64,000 nucleotides of DNA from Salimicrobium humidisoli (GTDB lineage Bacteria; Bacillota; Bacilli; Bacillales; Halobacillaceae). Positions 7,813 through 16,152 of this stretch are shown here, one piece after another; within the stretch, counting starts at the first letter, position 1, and each line of letters starts with the position of its first letter. The translations under genes and the position numbers were made by a program. Where the stretch lies: assembly GCF_002295105.1 (NCBI RefSeq), contig NZ_NSGH01000005.1, positions 85,855-149,854 of the forward strand. Direction: 5' to 3'. The notes beneath the pieces were generated by a model, which did no database searches, was not told where the DNA came from, and worked only from the letters and a program-made list of their open reading frames with translations.

Positions 7813-8976
7813 ATGATCGAAAGTGGATTTCTTTATCTGGGAGTCATCATAGGTCTGGCCGGACTGGTCGCTTTTCTCGAATCGTCGAAAAGTAAATTTT
7901 TCAAATACGTGCCGGGTATCGTGCTCATTTACTTTGGAGGTGCGATTCTGAAGACGACAGGGATCATCGGCTCCACGGAAACGATTGACAGTACGTATGG
8001 AAATGTACGGGACATCCTGCTTCCGATGCTCATATTCCTGATGCTTATCAACTGTGACTTACGAAAACTGAAGAAACTGGGTCCGAAGATGCTGATCGGT
8101 TATTTTGCGGCTGCTTTCAGTATTATGCTCGGATTCGTCGTCACATACCTGCTGTTCCAGGGGTTATATGCTGAAAATACGTGGCAGGCCCTGGGAGCTC
8201 TTGCCGGAAGCTGGACGGGCGGCTCCGCCAACATGGTCATCATTCAGGGGATCCTCGAGGTGCCGGAGAATATTTTTGGTTACGCCCTTATTATGGATAC
8301 TGTCAACTATTCCTCCTGGGTCATGATCATGTTCTGGCTCGTTCCATTCGCGGCCCTTTTCAACAAATGGGCTAAGTCCAATACCGAACATCTCGATGAA
8401 ATCACCGCTGACCTAGTGGAGGAGGATAAAGAGAAGGATGCGAAGAACATAACCTTCGTCCATATGCTTGGTCTTTTATCCGTAGCCATATTCGTCTCCT
8501 CGATAGCTGCCGAGATCGGCGGAGTGCTTCCTTCTTTCGGTACTGTCGTTAACGCAACGACGTGGACGATCCTCATCGTTTCTATTCTCGGTGTACTTCT
8601 CGCTATGACGAAGCTTGCGAAAGTTCCGGGTTCGATGGATATCGCGAACGTCTTCCTTTATATCGTTATCGCCCTGATCGCTTCCCGTGCCGATTTCTCC
8701 CAACTGGGACAGGCGCCGGTGTATATTATTTCCGGTTTCGTGATTCTCGCTGTACACGCAATCATCATGCTGCTTGTCGCGAAACTTTTCAAACTGGATC
8801 TGTTCACTCTGGGTGTTTCGAGTCTTGCGAATATCGGCGGGATGGCGTCTGCCCCACTGCTTGCAGGAGCTTACCACAGATCGCTTATACCGGTCGGCGT
8901 GCTGATGGCTCTCGGAGGATCGTTCCTCGGAACGTACGGCGGACTGCTGGTTGCCGAAGTGCTTTCGATGTTGTAG
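7813..8976 (+). CDS. DUF819 family membrane protein (YjcL-like), putative dipeptide or murein-peptide transporter
   Basis: A 387-residue integral membrane protein with about eleven hydrophobic segments, characteristic of DUF819/YjcL. Conserved blocks include GSWTGGSANMVIIQ in the first half and GVSSLANIGGMASAPLLAG in the second, an inverted-repeat architecture like that of secondary transporters. GGGGGAGA precedes the ATG. The gene is followed 12 bases later by a dipeptide epimerase and then an NlpC/P60 endopeptidase, which suggests that it moves L-Ala-D/L-Glu or related peptides. Transport has not been shown from sequence; the function is an inference from neighbourhood. Confidence 0.85.
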   Translation: MIESGFLYLGVIIGLAGLVAFLESSKSKFFKYVPGIVLIYFGGAILKTTGIIGSTETIDSTYGNVRDILLPMLIFLMLINCDLRKLKKLGPKMLIGYFAAAFSIMLGFVVTYLLFQGLYAENTWQALGALAGSWTGGSANMVIIQGILEVPENIFGYALIMDTVNYSSWVMIMFWLVPFAALFNKWAKSNTEHLDEITADLVEEDKEKDAKNITFVHMLGLLSVAIFVSSIAAEIGGVLPSFGTVVNATTWTILIVSILGVLLAMTKLAKVPGSMDIANVFLYIVIALIASRADFSQLGQAPVYIISGFVILAVHAIIMLLVAKLFKLDLFTLGVSSLANIGGMASAPLLAGAYHRSLIPVGVLMALGGSFLGTYGGLLVAEVLSML

Positions 8977-8988
8977 GGGAGGAGCTAT

Positions 8989-10053
8989 ATGAAAATAACC
9001 GATATCGTATGCGAAAACAGAACAGTTTCTTTGAAACGTCCATTCAAAACCGCTGTCCGTACCGTGGAAAACATTGAAGTGATGGATGTATATGTGAAAA
9101 CGGATGGAGAGATCGAAGGGTACGGGTCGGCGACGGCTTCCCTTCAGGTTACGGGGGATTCCCTGAAAGGGATGAGAGCAGCCGTGGAGGGTCCTGTCCG
9201 GGATGCTCTTCTGAACGAAGATGTACAGAAACTGAACCATCAGCTCATTAAATTGGAAAAAAGCTGCATCCATAACTCGAGCGCGAAAGCGGCTGTGGAT
9301 ATAGCTCTCCATGATGCTTACGGAAAGCATAACAATCTCCCCATATATAAAATGCTGGGCGGGGAGAGAGGGGTACTTGAGACGGATATGACCGTCAGTG
9401 TAGATGACCCGGACCTTATGAAACAGGAAGCGGTCGCAAGAGTCCGGGAAGGGTTCGACGTCCTTAAATTGAAAGTGGGCATGGACGAAAATGAGGATTT
9501 CGATCGCCTGCTTCAAGTAAAAGAAGCGGTAGGGGAAAATGTGCGCCTGCGTCTCGATGCCAATCAAGGGTGGACGGGGAAACAGGCCGTTCATTTTCTG
9601 AAAAAGATAGAACAGGAAAATATCAATGTGGAACTCGTCGAACAGCCTGTTCCGGCTCATGACCTGAAAGCTCTGAAATACGTGCGTGAACATGCTCACG
9701 TGCCGATTATGGCCGATGAGAGCGCTTTTTCCCCGCGGGAAGTCCTTCGGCTCCTGGAAATGGATTGTACCGACTACGTGAACATCAAACTGATGAAGGC
9801 AGGGGGATTGAGAAGAGCAAGGCAGATCGCTGATATCTGCGAGAGTGCGGGTGTTCCCTGCATGATCGGAAGTATGATGGAATCGACTGTTTCAGGCACG
9901 GCGGCTGTCCACCTTGCTATGGCCCACCCGAACATTACGATGTACGATCTCGACGCCCCGGCCTGGATGGATGATGAAGGTCTGAAAGGGGGGATGAGCT
10001 ACGAAGGAAGAGAAGTGACGTTGAACGAACGCCCCGGGCTCGGTTTTTATTAA
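8989..10053 (+). CDS. ykfB: L-Ala-D/L-Glu (dipeptide) epimerase, enolase superfamily
   Basis: A 354-residue member of the muconate-lactonizing subgroup of the enolase superfamily. The catalytic K160-x-K162 motif (LKLKVG), metal ligands D190, E218 and D243, and the second base K267 (IKLMKAGG) all match those of B. subtilis YkfB. The enzyme interconverts L-Ala-D-Glu, released from murein, and L-Ala-L-Glu, which can then be hydrolysed. GGGGAGGAG precedes the ATG. Its place between the DUF819 gene and the NlpC/P60 gene supports a role in cell-wall peptide recycling. Confidence 0.9.
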   Translation: MKITDIVCENRTVSLKRPFKTAVRTVENIEVMDVYVKTDGEIEGYGSATASLQVTGDSLKGMRAAVEGPVRDALLNEDVQKLNHQLIKLEKSCIHNSSAKAAVDIALHDAYGKHNNLPIYKMLGGERGVLETDMTVSVDDPDLMKQEAVARVREGFDVLKLKVGMDENEDFDRLLQVKEAVGENVRLRLDANQGWTGKQAVHFLKKIEQENINVELVEQPVPAHDLKALKYVREHAHVPIMADESAFSPREVLRLLEMDCTDYVNIKLMKAGGLRRARQIADICESAGVPCMIGSMMESTVSGTAAVHLAMAHPNITMYDLDAPAWMDDEGLKGGMSYEGREVTLNERPGLGFY

Positions 10054-10072
10054 TCTTTGGAGGTGGTTATTG

Positions 10073-11065
10073 ATGAAAAATAGACTTTTATGGATAACGG
10101 CTGTACTGCTGTTCAGTTTTGTTTTCACTTCTGCTGTCCAGGCAGAGAATAAAGAGATGTACGTAGATGTGTCTGTAGCTACATTGTGGAGTGAACCTGC
10201 TGATACGAGGGATGTCGATGCTCCGGCGATCAGTAACCCGGTAGATATGTGGGAGTGGACGGAAAACATGACATACGAACAGAAACTGGGACTCGTCGGT
10301 AAACTGCAGACGCAGGCTCTTTATGGACAGAAAGTCACCATCCTTGAAGAAAAAGGGGACTGGGTGAAAGTCGCCGTCCACGGTCAGCCGACACCGAAAA
10401 ATGAACTCGGCTACCCGGCCTGGATGCCGAAAGAACAGCTGGCGGATGAGAAAAGGTACAGCACTTTAAAAGATAAGAAGCCGTTCGCACTGGTCACATC
10501 GCCTACGGCTCATCTGTATGACGATAAAAACAGAAAAAAGGAATTCAAAGAAATCAGCTTCAATACGAAACTTCCTGTTGTAACTCAGGCTGGAGATTCC
10601 ATGCTGGTGGTTACTCCGAGTGATGGAATGAAGTGGATCAACGAAGAGGATGCTTCCGTTTACGAGAGCGAGGACGAAATCCCTGAAGCGGACGGTGAGG
10701 ACCTGGTGGAAACGGGGAAACAGTTTCTGGGACTGCCGTACTTGTGGGCAGGTGCTTCCGGTTTCGGGTTTGACTGTTCAGGCTTCACACACACCATCTT
10801 CAAATCACATGGAATAACAATACCGCGGGATTCTTCCGTACAGGCGGAGAACGGGACTCCCGTAGCAAAAGAGGATCTGCAGGAAGGGGATCTGCTGTTT
10901 TTCGCTTATGACGAAGGAGAAGGATATGTCCACCACGTCGGTATGTATATCGGGGATGGGGAGATGATCCATTCCCCTAATTCGGCAAGTACGGTAGAAA
11001 TCATCGACGTGTTCGAATCGGATTATGCCGTTGAATTTGCAGGGGCGAGAAGATATTTGGATTAA
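10073..11065 (+). CDS. NlpC/P60 endopeptidase, YkfC-like (gamma-D-Glu-L-diamino acid hydrolase)
   Basis: A 330-residue exported cysteine peptidase. A signal peptide (MKNRLLWITAVLLFSFVFTS, cleavage probably after AVQA) is followed by SH3-like segments at about 60-190 and an NlpC/P60 domain at about 205-330. Catalytic Cys lies in GFDCSGFTH and His in VHHVGMYIGDG. Such enzymes cut the bond between D-Glu and diaminopimelate in murein peptides, giving L-Ala-D-Glu for the epimerase upstream. The ATG at 10073 follows GGAGGTGG. A terminator follows, so DUF819-ykfB-NlpC/P60 form one operon. Confidence 0.9.
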   Translation: MKNRLLWITAVLLFSFVFTSAVQAENKEMYVDVSVATLWSEPADTRDVDAPAISNPVDMWEWTENMTYEQKLGLVGKLQTQALYGQKVTILEEKGDWVKVAVHGQPTPKNELGYPAWMPKEQLADEKRYSTLKDKKPFALVTSPTAHLYDDKNRKKEFKEISFNTKLPVVTQAGDSMLVVTPSDGMKWINEEDASVYESEDEIPEADGEDLVETGKQFLGLPYLWAGASGFGFDCSGFTHTIFKSHGITIPRDSSVQAENGTPVAKEDLQEGDLLFFAYDEGEGYVHHVGMYIGDGEMIHSPNSASTVEIIDVFESDYAVEFAGARRYLD

Positions 11066-11144
11066 TGTAACGTAACTCTCCGGCACTTTTGTGGGAATAA
11101 ATTTTGCGTTGCTTACGTTGATTCAAAATGTTAAAACTCCAGAG

Positions 11145-11183
11145 GAGCCTTGAGGGAATGTTTTCCTTCAGGCTTCTTTTTAT
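11145..11183 (+). terminator. Terminator of the DUF819-ykfB-NlpC/P60 operon
   Basis: GAGCCTTGAGGGAA pairs with TTCCTTCAGGCTTC and is followed by a T run. Confidence 0.85.
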
Positions 11184-11328
11184 GAGAACAGCTTTATTCA
11201 CATTAAAAATGCGTGCCATGATTCAGGAAACTGTCATAATGGAATATGTAAAGAGAGGTTGAGGACATAACGTCGTCGGCTGCATAATAGAAAGAACCAT
11301 AGCAATTACGTGAGGGGATGGACGTCAA

Positions 11329-12438
11329 TTGATATCGAGTGAAATTGCGCAGATGATCGTAGACAGAACCATGGCTATTCTTTCTTATAATATCAATGTC
11401 ATGGACGAAAATGGCATAATTTTAGGGGCTGGCGATACGAAAAGAAGAGGGACCATACATGAAGCCGTGAAGTATAGAAAAAATCCGGCAGACCATTTGG
11501 AGATTCATCCGAAGGAAGTGGAAAAATGGAACGGTGTCGACCAGTGAATCAATTTACCTATTTATTATGAAAACCGCACCATCGGAACTATCGGGATAAC
11601 CGGGCCGCCCGGGGAAGTGAGGAAATACGGAGAACTCGTAAAAATGACAGCGGAAATGATTATAGAACAGAGATACCTTCTTGACCATGTTCAATACGAC
11701 GAACGGATTCGCAGGGAATTTCTGTATCAGTGGCTGGAAGACACCTATGCCAATGACCGGGAATTTACACGGAAAGCGGATATGCTGGGGATCGACCTTG
11801 AGATTCCGCGGATAGTCATCTGTGTTTTTCCGCCCCCTGACAGAAACAGCAGGGATTACCTGGATCAGCTGGAAAGAAAAATCAAGACACATCTAAGGCC
11901 GCAGGAACTGGTCACTGTGCTGGAGGATCGAATTGTAATCATAAAAACGATTGTTCTGTCAGAAGAGTACGAGACGAAGTTAAAAGAATGGATCCGCTTT
12001 TTACATCTGCCGTCCAGTTATGTAGGGACTCCGGCTTCTGACGCATCGGAAGTCGCCCGTTCCTATAAAAGAAGCCTGATGACGAGGAAGACTGCTGCAG
12101 CAACGTCCATAAAAGATGATGTGGTGTTTTACGGAAAGCTGTCCGTGGAGGTGCTGCTTTATGACTTGTATCAAAAAGACGGGTTTTCGGTACATCAAAC
12201 CGATGGACAGCTCCCGGAAGTACTGATTGCAACTTTAAAGACGTATGTGGAATGTAACGGAAAATCCGCAAAAACGGCTGACAAATTATACATACATCGA
12301 AATACACTCCAGTATCGTTTTGCGAACATCCAACATATCACCGGCAGGGATCCACGGAATGTGAGGGATTTATTTTATTTACACGCAACCTATGTTCTTT
12401 TCACCAGCTTCAAAGAACAGGAAGACCTAATAAAGTGA
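11329..12438 (+). pseudogene. cdaR: CdaR-type sugar-diacid/glycerate regulator with an in-frame TGA
   Basis: One reading frame of 370 codons covers the whole CdaR family length but contains TGA at 11545-11547. The N-terminal part (TTG start at 11329) is the sugar-diacid recognition domain; after the stop the frame continues with INLPIYYENRTIGTIGITG and ends in the PucR-type HTH (LYIHRNTLQYRFANIQ). From family knowledge the codon before INLP is normally glycine, so GGA to TGA is a one-base change. Either the gene is inactivated, the stop is read through, or there is a sequencing error. CdaR activates garD/gud-type and glycerate genes, and the permease and glycerate kinase lie directly downstream. 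Confidence 0.85.
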
Positions 12439-12532
12439 AATGATAGCGGTTTAATTTGTGCAAATGACTGATGACTTCTTTTCGGAAGGCGCTTACAATG
12501 GAAGGAGAATTTTTAAACGAGGAGTGTTAAAA

Positions 12533-13792
12533 GTGCCTGTAACAACTGTAGGAGCCATCGGTGGTTTGATTTTAGCCATCGTACTGATTTTAAGAAAAGT
12601 ACCGCCCGTATACGCGCTTATCACCGGAGCTCTGGTCGGAGGAATTGTCGGCGGGGCCGGTCTTACGCAGACAGTGGAGCTGATGGTGGAAGGAGCGGAA
12701 GGAATCATCCCTGCCGTGCTGCGGATCCTTGCAGCCGGGGTTCTGGCCGGTGTTCTGATCGAATCGGGAGCGGCGAATTCCATCGCGAATGCTGTTGTGG
12801 AGAAACTCGGTGAGAAGAAAGCTCTCCTCTCCCTTATTTTAGCGACGATGGCGCTGACCGCCGCGGGTGTGTTCGTGGATATAGCGGTAATCACGGTGGC
12901 GTCGATTGCGTTGGCGATCGCCTACAAAGCGGGTTTGTCCAAAACGGCTATATTACTTGCTATGGTGGGCGGGGGAAAGGCAGGGAATATTATGTCCCCT
13001 AACCCGAATACGATTGCCGTTTCCGAAGCTTTCCAGGTTCCGTTGACTTCTGTAATGGCTGCAGGAATCGTGCCTGCGGTCTTCGGGATTTTCGTTACAT
13101 ATATTATGGCGAAGCGCCTCGTACATAAAGGTAGTTTCGTCGGTGAGAGGGGCCTGGAAGAAGGAGAGGGTAAAAAGCTCCCTCCGGTCACGCTCGCGCT
13201 TACCGCGCCAATAATAGCGATTTCTTTACTCGTTCTGCGTCCTGTCGCCGGTATTGAAGTCGATCCTATGATCGCGCTTCCCGCAGGAGGTCTGGTCGGG
13301 GCGATCGTTATGGGTAAATGGAGATCGATCAATTCATTTATCATTACCGGCCTCGGCAAAATGTCAGCAGTCGCCGTACTCCTTCTAGGTACCGGAGCCA
13401 TCGCGGGGATTATTTCGAATTCCACGCTGCAGTACCTGCTGATAGATACCATTGAATATTTAGGGCTGCCGAGCTACGCATTAGCTCCTGTTTCCGGCAT
13501 CTTTATGGGGGGAGCGACCGCTTCAACGACGGCCGGGTCTATCGTTGCCGCAGAAGTTTTCAGCGGAACGCTGCTTGAAATGGGTGTCAGCGGTCTGGCA
13601 GGTGCAGCCATGATCCACGCCGGGGCAACGGTGATCGACCATATGCCTCACGGAAGCTTTTTCCACGCCACGGCCGGTAGTGTACTGATGAGTATCCAGG
13701 AACGCGTGAAGCTGATACCTTATGAGACGGTCGTAGGTTTGACGCTCGCTGTCGTATCTACACTGATTTTCGGGGTGTTTCAATTATTTTAA
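12533..13792 (+). CDS. GntP family gluconate/glycerate permease
   Basis: A 419-residue integral membrane protein of the GntP family, with about twelve hydrophobic segments and the conserved GGGKAGNIMSPNPNT and MIHAGATVIDHMPHGSFFHA blocks. Members are proton symporters for gluconate, glycerate and related sugar acids. The GTG at 12533 has GAGGAG eight bases upstream; an earlier in-frame ATG at 12458 would add a hydrophilic tail not seen in the family. The gene lies between the CdaR-type regulator and glycerate kinase, so D-glycerate is the most likely substrate (inference). Confidence 0.88.
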   Translation: MPVTTVGAIGGLILAIVLILRKVPPVYALITGALVGGIVGGAGLTQTVELMVEGAEGIIPAVLRILAAGVLAGVLIESGAANSIANAVVEKLGEKKALLSLILATMALTAAGVFVDIAVITVASIALAIAYKAGLSKTAILLAMVGGGKAGNIMSPNPNTIAVSEAFQVPLTSVMAAGIVPAVFGIFVTYIMAKRLVHKGSFVGERGLEEGEGKKLPPVTLALTAPIIAISLLVLRPVAGIEVDPMIALPAGGLVGAIVMGKWRSINSFIITGLGKMSAVAVLLLGTGAIAGIISNSTLQYLLIDTIEYLGLPSYALAPVSGIFMGGATASTTAGSIVAAEVFSGTLLEMGVSGLAGAAMIHAGATVIDHMPHGSFFHATAGSVLMSIQERVKLIPYETVVGLTLAVVSTLIFGVFQLF

Positions 13793-13831
13793 CGGGCACA
13801 GCTACAACAGCAACTATAAGGAGGATGAAAG

Positions 13832-14962
13832 ATGAAGATCGTTATCGCTTCTGATTCTTATAAAGAGACCCTTACCTCGCAGCAGGTGGGGGAGGCTGCC
13901 AAGGAGGGACTGGCACGCGTGCTCGATGCGGAAATTATTGTGTGCCCCATGGCGGACGGGGGAGAAGGGACGATGCGGGCGCTGATGGATGCTTCCGGAG
14001 GAAAAGTGGTCACCGCCAACGTGTCCGATCCTTTCGGAAACCCCGTGGAAGCTCCCTATGGTATTTCGGGAGATGGCAGCACGGCAGTGATTGAAATGGC
14101 GGCAGCTTCCGGTATTCAGCACACGACTGCCGAGACGAAAGACCCGAAGATAACTTCCACATTCGGCACAGGTCAGTTAATCAGCCACGCCTTCCGGCAG
14201 GGGGCACGATCATTTATTATCGGACTCGGCGGAAGTGCGACGAATGACGCAGGTGCTGGAATGCTTCAGGCGTTGGGCGCTTCCTTTACAGATGAAAACG
14301 GGGAGGAATTGGCGCCGGGCGGAGCTTCTCTGCTTCATCTGGCACATATTGATACGAGCGGTCTCGACCCGAGAATCGAACAATCCCATTTCCGGATCGC
14401 CTGTGATGTCGATAATCCTTTAACAGGGGAATACGGGGCATCAGCGATATACGGTCCACAAAAAGGAGCGTCCCGGGAGGACGTTGCTCTGCTCGACCGT
14501 GCCCTTGCAAATTTTGCAGCTGTGGCCGGGGAACAGGTGGAGTGCGACATCGTTCACACCCCAGGCGCCGGCGCAGCTGGTGGGATGGGCGCTGCCTTTC
14601 TTGGATATTTTCCCTGTGCGCTTGAGAAAGGAGCCGAAATTGTTGCCGATGTGACTCAGCTGAAAAAGCATATGCAGGACGCTGACTTTGTCATCACGGG
14701 AGAAGGCGGTATCAATCATCAGACGGTATTTGGAAAAACGCCCGTGTACGTAGCGAAAATGGCGAAGGAAAATACTCCTCCGTTACCTGTAATCGCCTTA
14801 TGCGGCAGTGTCGAAGAAGGATACGAAACAGTGTTTGACGCAGGAATCGACTCCGTGTTCAGCACAGTTGCCGGACCCGCCAGTCTGGAAGAGTTGAAGA
14901 GGGTCTCCTTCCGGAACGTGGCGCAAACCGCAGAAAATGTGGCCAGACTGATGAAACTGTAG
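13832..14962 (+). CDS. garK: Glycerate kinase (GarK/GlxK family)
   Basis: A 376-residue class II glycerate kinase. The N-terminus MKIVIASDSYKETLTS and MADGGEGT near residue 35, the central GLGGSATNDAGAGMLQALG loop, GAGAAGGMGAAFLGYF and the C-terminal ITGEGGINHQTVFGKTP are all family hallmarks. The enzyme phosphorylates D-glycerate, normally to 2-phosphoglycerate, feeding lower glycolysis. AGGAGG lies ahead of the ATG and the gap from the permease is 39 bases, so permease and kinase form one transcript. Together with the CdaR-type regulator this is a complete glycerate-utilisation module, though the regulator carries a stop. Confidence 0.92.
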   Translation: MKIVIASDSYKETLTSQQVGEAAKEGLARVLDAEIIVCPMADGGEGTMRALMDASGGKVVTANVSDPFGNPVEAPYGISGDGSTAVIEMAAASGIQHTTAETKDPKITSTFGTGQLISHAFRQGARSFIIGLGGSATNDAGAGMLQALGASFTDENGEELAPGGASLLHLAHIDTSGLDPRIEQSHFRIACDVDNPLTGEYGASAIYGPQKGASREDVALLDRALANFAAVAGEQVECDIVHTPGAGAAGGMGAAFLGYFPCALEKGAEIVADVTQLKKHMQDADFVITGEGGINHQTVFGKTPVYVAKMAKENTPPLPVIALCGSVEEGYETVFDAGIDSVFSTVAGPASLEELKRVSFRNVAQTAENVARLMKL

Positions 14963-14992
14963 CGATAGCATTATTATTAGGTTGCCGTACAG

Positions 14993-15041
14993 GGGGAGTG
15001 TTAAGTTAGCTTAACTCCCCTCTTAAAATGGGGGGATTAAG
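14993..15041 (+). terminator. Overlapping alternative hairpins after garK
   Basis: Hairpin A (14993-15005 with 15010-15020) and hairpin B (15010-15020 with 15032-15041) share the strand CTTAACTCCCC and are mutually exclusive. Hairpin A is followed by only a short T-poor stretch, so it may be a weak terminator. Bases 15042-15287 hold a further 14-bp stem (15115-15157) but no gene. Confidence 0.5.
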
Positions 15042-15287
15042 TTTATGATTTTCTGTTCGCGGACTGTTGTGCACTGATTCCTGAACGCTTGTGTATGTCT
15101 CATAAAGGGAGTGTTTCAACTGGAAGTGGCAAAATATCACCCCTGTTTGCCACTTGAAATGATCTCTGAAAGTGATGAGTTACATGCATCAGTGACCCTA
15201 GCTGGTACCATGCCTTTATATGCTATCGTCAGCCAGGAGATTCAACAGTTTTCCGGTTATTTTTATTTTCAGGAAAGGTGATTCAGC

Positions 15288-15779
15288 ATGAAAAAAGTAT
15301 TATTTGCTTTTGCAGTCTTACTTCCTTTATGTATCGTAAGTGCATGTTCAGAATCTGAAATTAGTAACAATGGGGAATTTTCAATTGAAAATATTTCTGC
15401 AAGCTCTCTTTCTTCAGGGGAAAAATATTTTTTTGTGGTACCAATCAAATGGTCTGGAAATGAAACAGCAAAAATAGTTTCCGTAGAAATGATTAACGGC
15501 GAAGAACCTGTCCATTCTGACGATGGGATTAATTATAAATTTTATGGAGGAAAACCGGATAAGAAAACAGGAGTATACGAAAGAGATAGTATAGGGGAAA
15601 AAGAAGAAATAGAAGGTTTTGAGATTAATGATAAAGCCTCTTTAATCTTAGAAACTTCTTTAAACAATGTTGAAATGAACAAGAACAGAAAAATTCAAAT
15701 TACTTATGACGTAAATGGACAAGAAAGAGACCAGATTATTTCATCATCTACATTTGAAAATTTAAGTACAGAAAAATAA
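15288..15779 (+). CDS. Lipoprotein of unknown function
   Basis: A 163-residue secreted lipoprotein. The signal peptide MKKVLFAFAVLLPLCIVSAC ends in a lipobox with C20 as the modified residue. The mature part is rich in Glu, Asn, Lys and Ile and looks like a beta-sheet domain, but no family was recognised. AGGAAAGGTGATT precedes the ATG. The composition is more AT-rich than the neighbouring genes, suggesting acquisition. No terminator or partner gene is evident. Confidence 0.7.
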   Translation: MKKVLFAFAVLLPLCIVSACSESEISNNGEFSIENISASSLSSGEKYFFVVPIKWSGNETAKIVSVEMINGEEPVHSDDGINYKFYGGKPDKKTGVYERDSIGEKEEIEGFEINDKASLILETSLNNVEMNKNRKIQITYDVNGQERDQIISSSTFENLSTEK

Positions 15780-15922
15780 TAAGCGTGGTAATCTGACGTA
15801 CAATAACAGAGTTAATCATATAAAGAAGGAACTCAAGAAAGAAATTGAAATGAAATCATTTAAATCTGTATTTCGCAAGTTTTTTTAACTTTTATATTAA
15901 TTTCAAGGTGTAGCAATACAAA

Positions 15923-15936
15923 AGTAAGCGTTAACA
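15923..15936 (+). promoter_or_regulatory. Possible cre (CcpA) site ahead of the Ltp-repeat gene
   Basis: AGTAAGCGTTAACA agrees with the cre consensus at 13 of 14 positions. It also forms the left part of an inverted repeat GTAAGC (15924-15929)/GCTTAC (15944-15949). The rest of 15780-16150 holds no gene that I can support. Confidence 0.3.
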
Positions 15937-16152
15937 AATTATTGCTTACCTTGTAAAAACATTGGGGGATTTCACCTAATTGAACGATTATCATGGTAAA
16001 GTTTAAGGAAAGAAGGCATTGTTCAGTAGACCTTATTGCTCCTCTGAACCTACAGATTATAAATCTGATCAGTACAGATGAGCGCCCTGGAAAAACTCTG
16101 CAAAGGTTAGCGCCAGTCCATGGAAATGAATCTAAAAACGGGAGGGAGTACC

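Noticed and set aside
8476..9699. Long minus-strand frame of 407 codons
   Set aside because: It is antisense to the DUF819 and ykfB genes, both of which have intact catalytic or family motifs in the forward direction.
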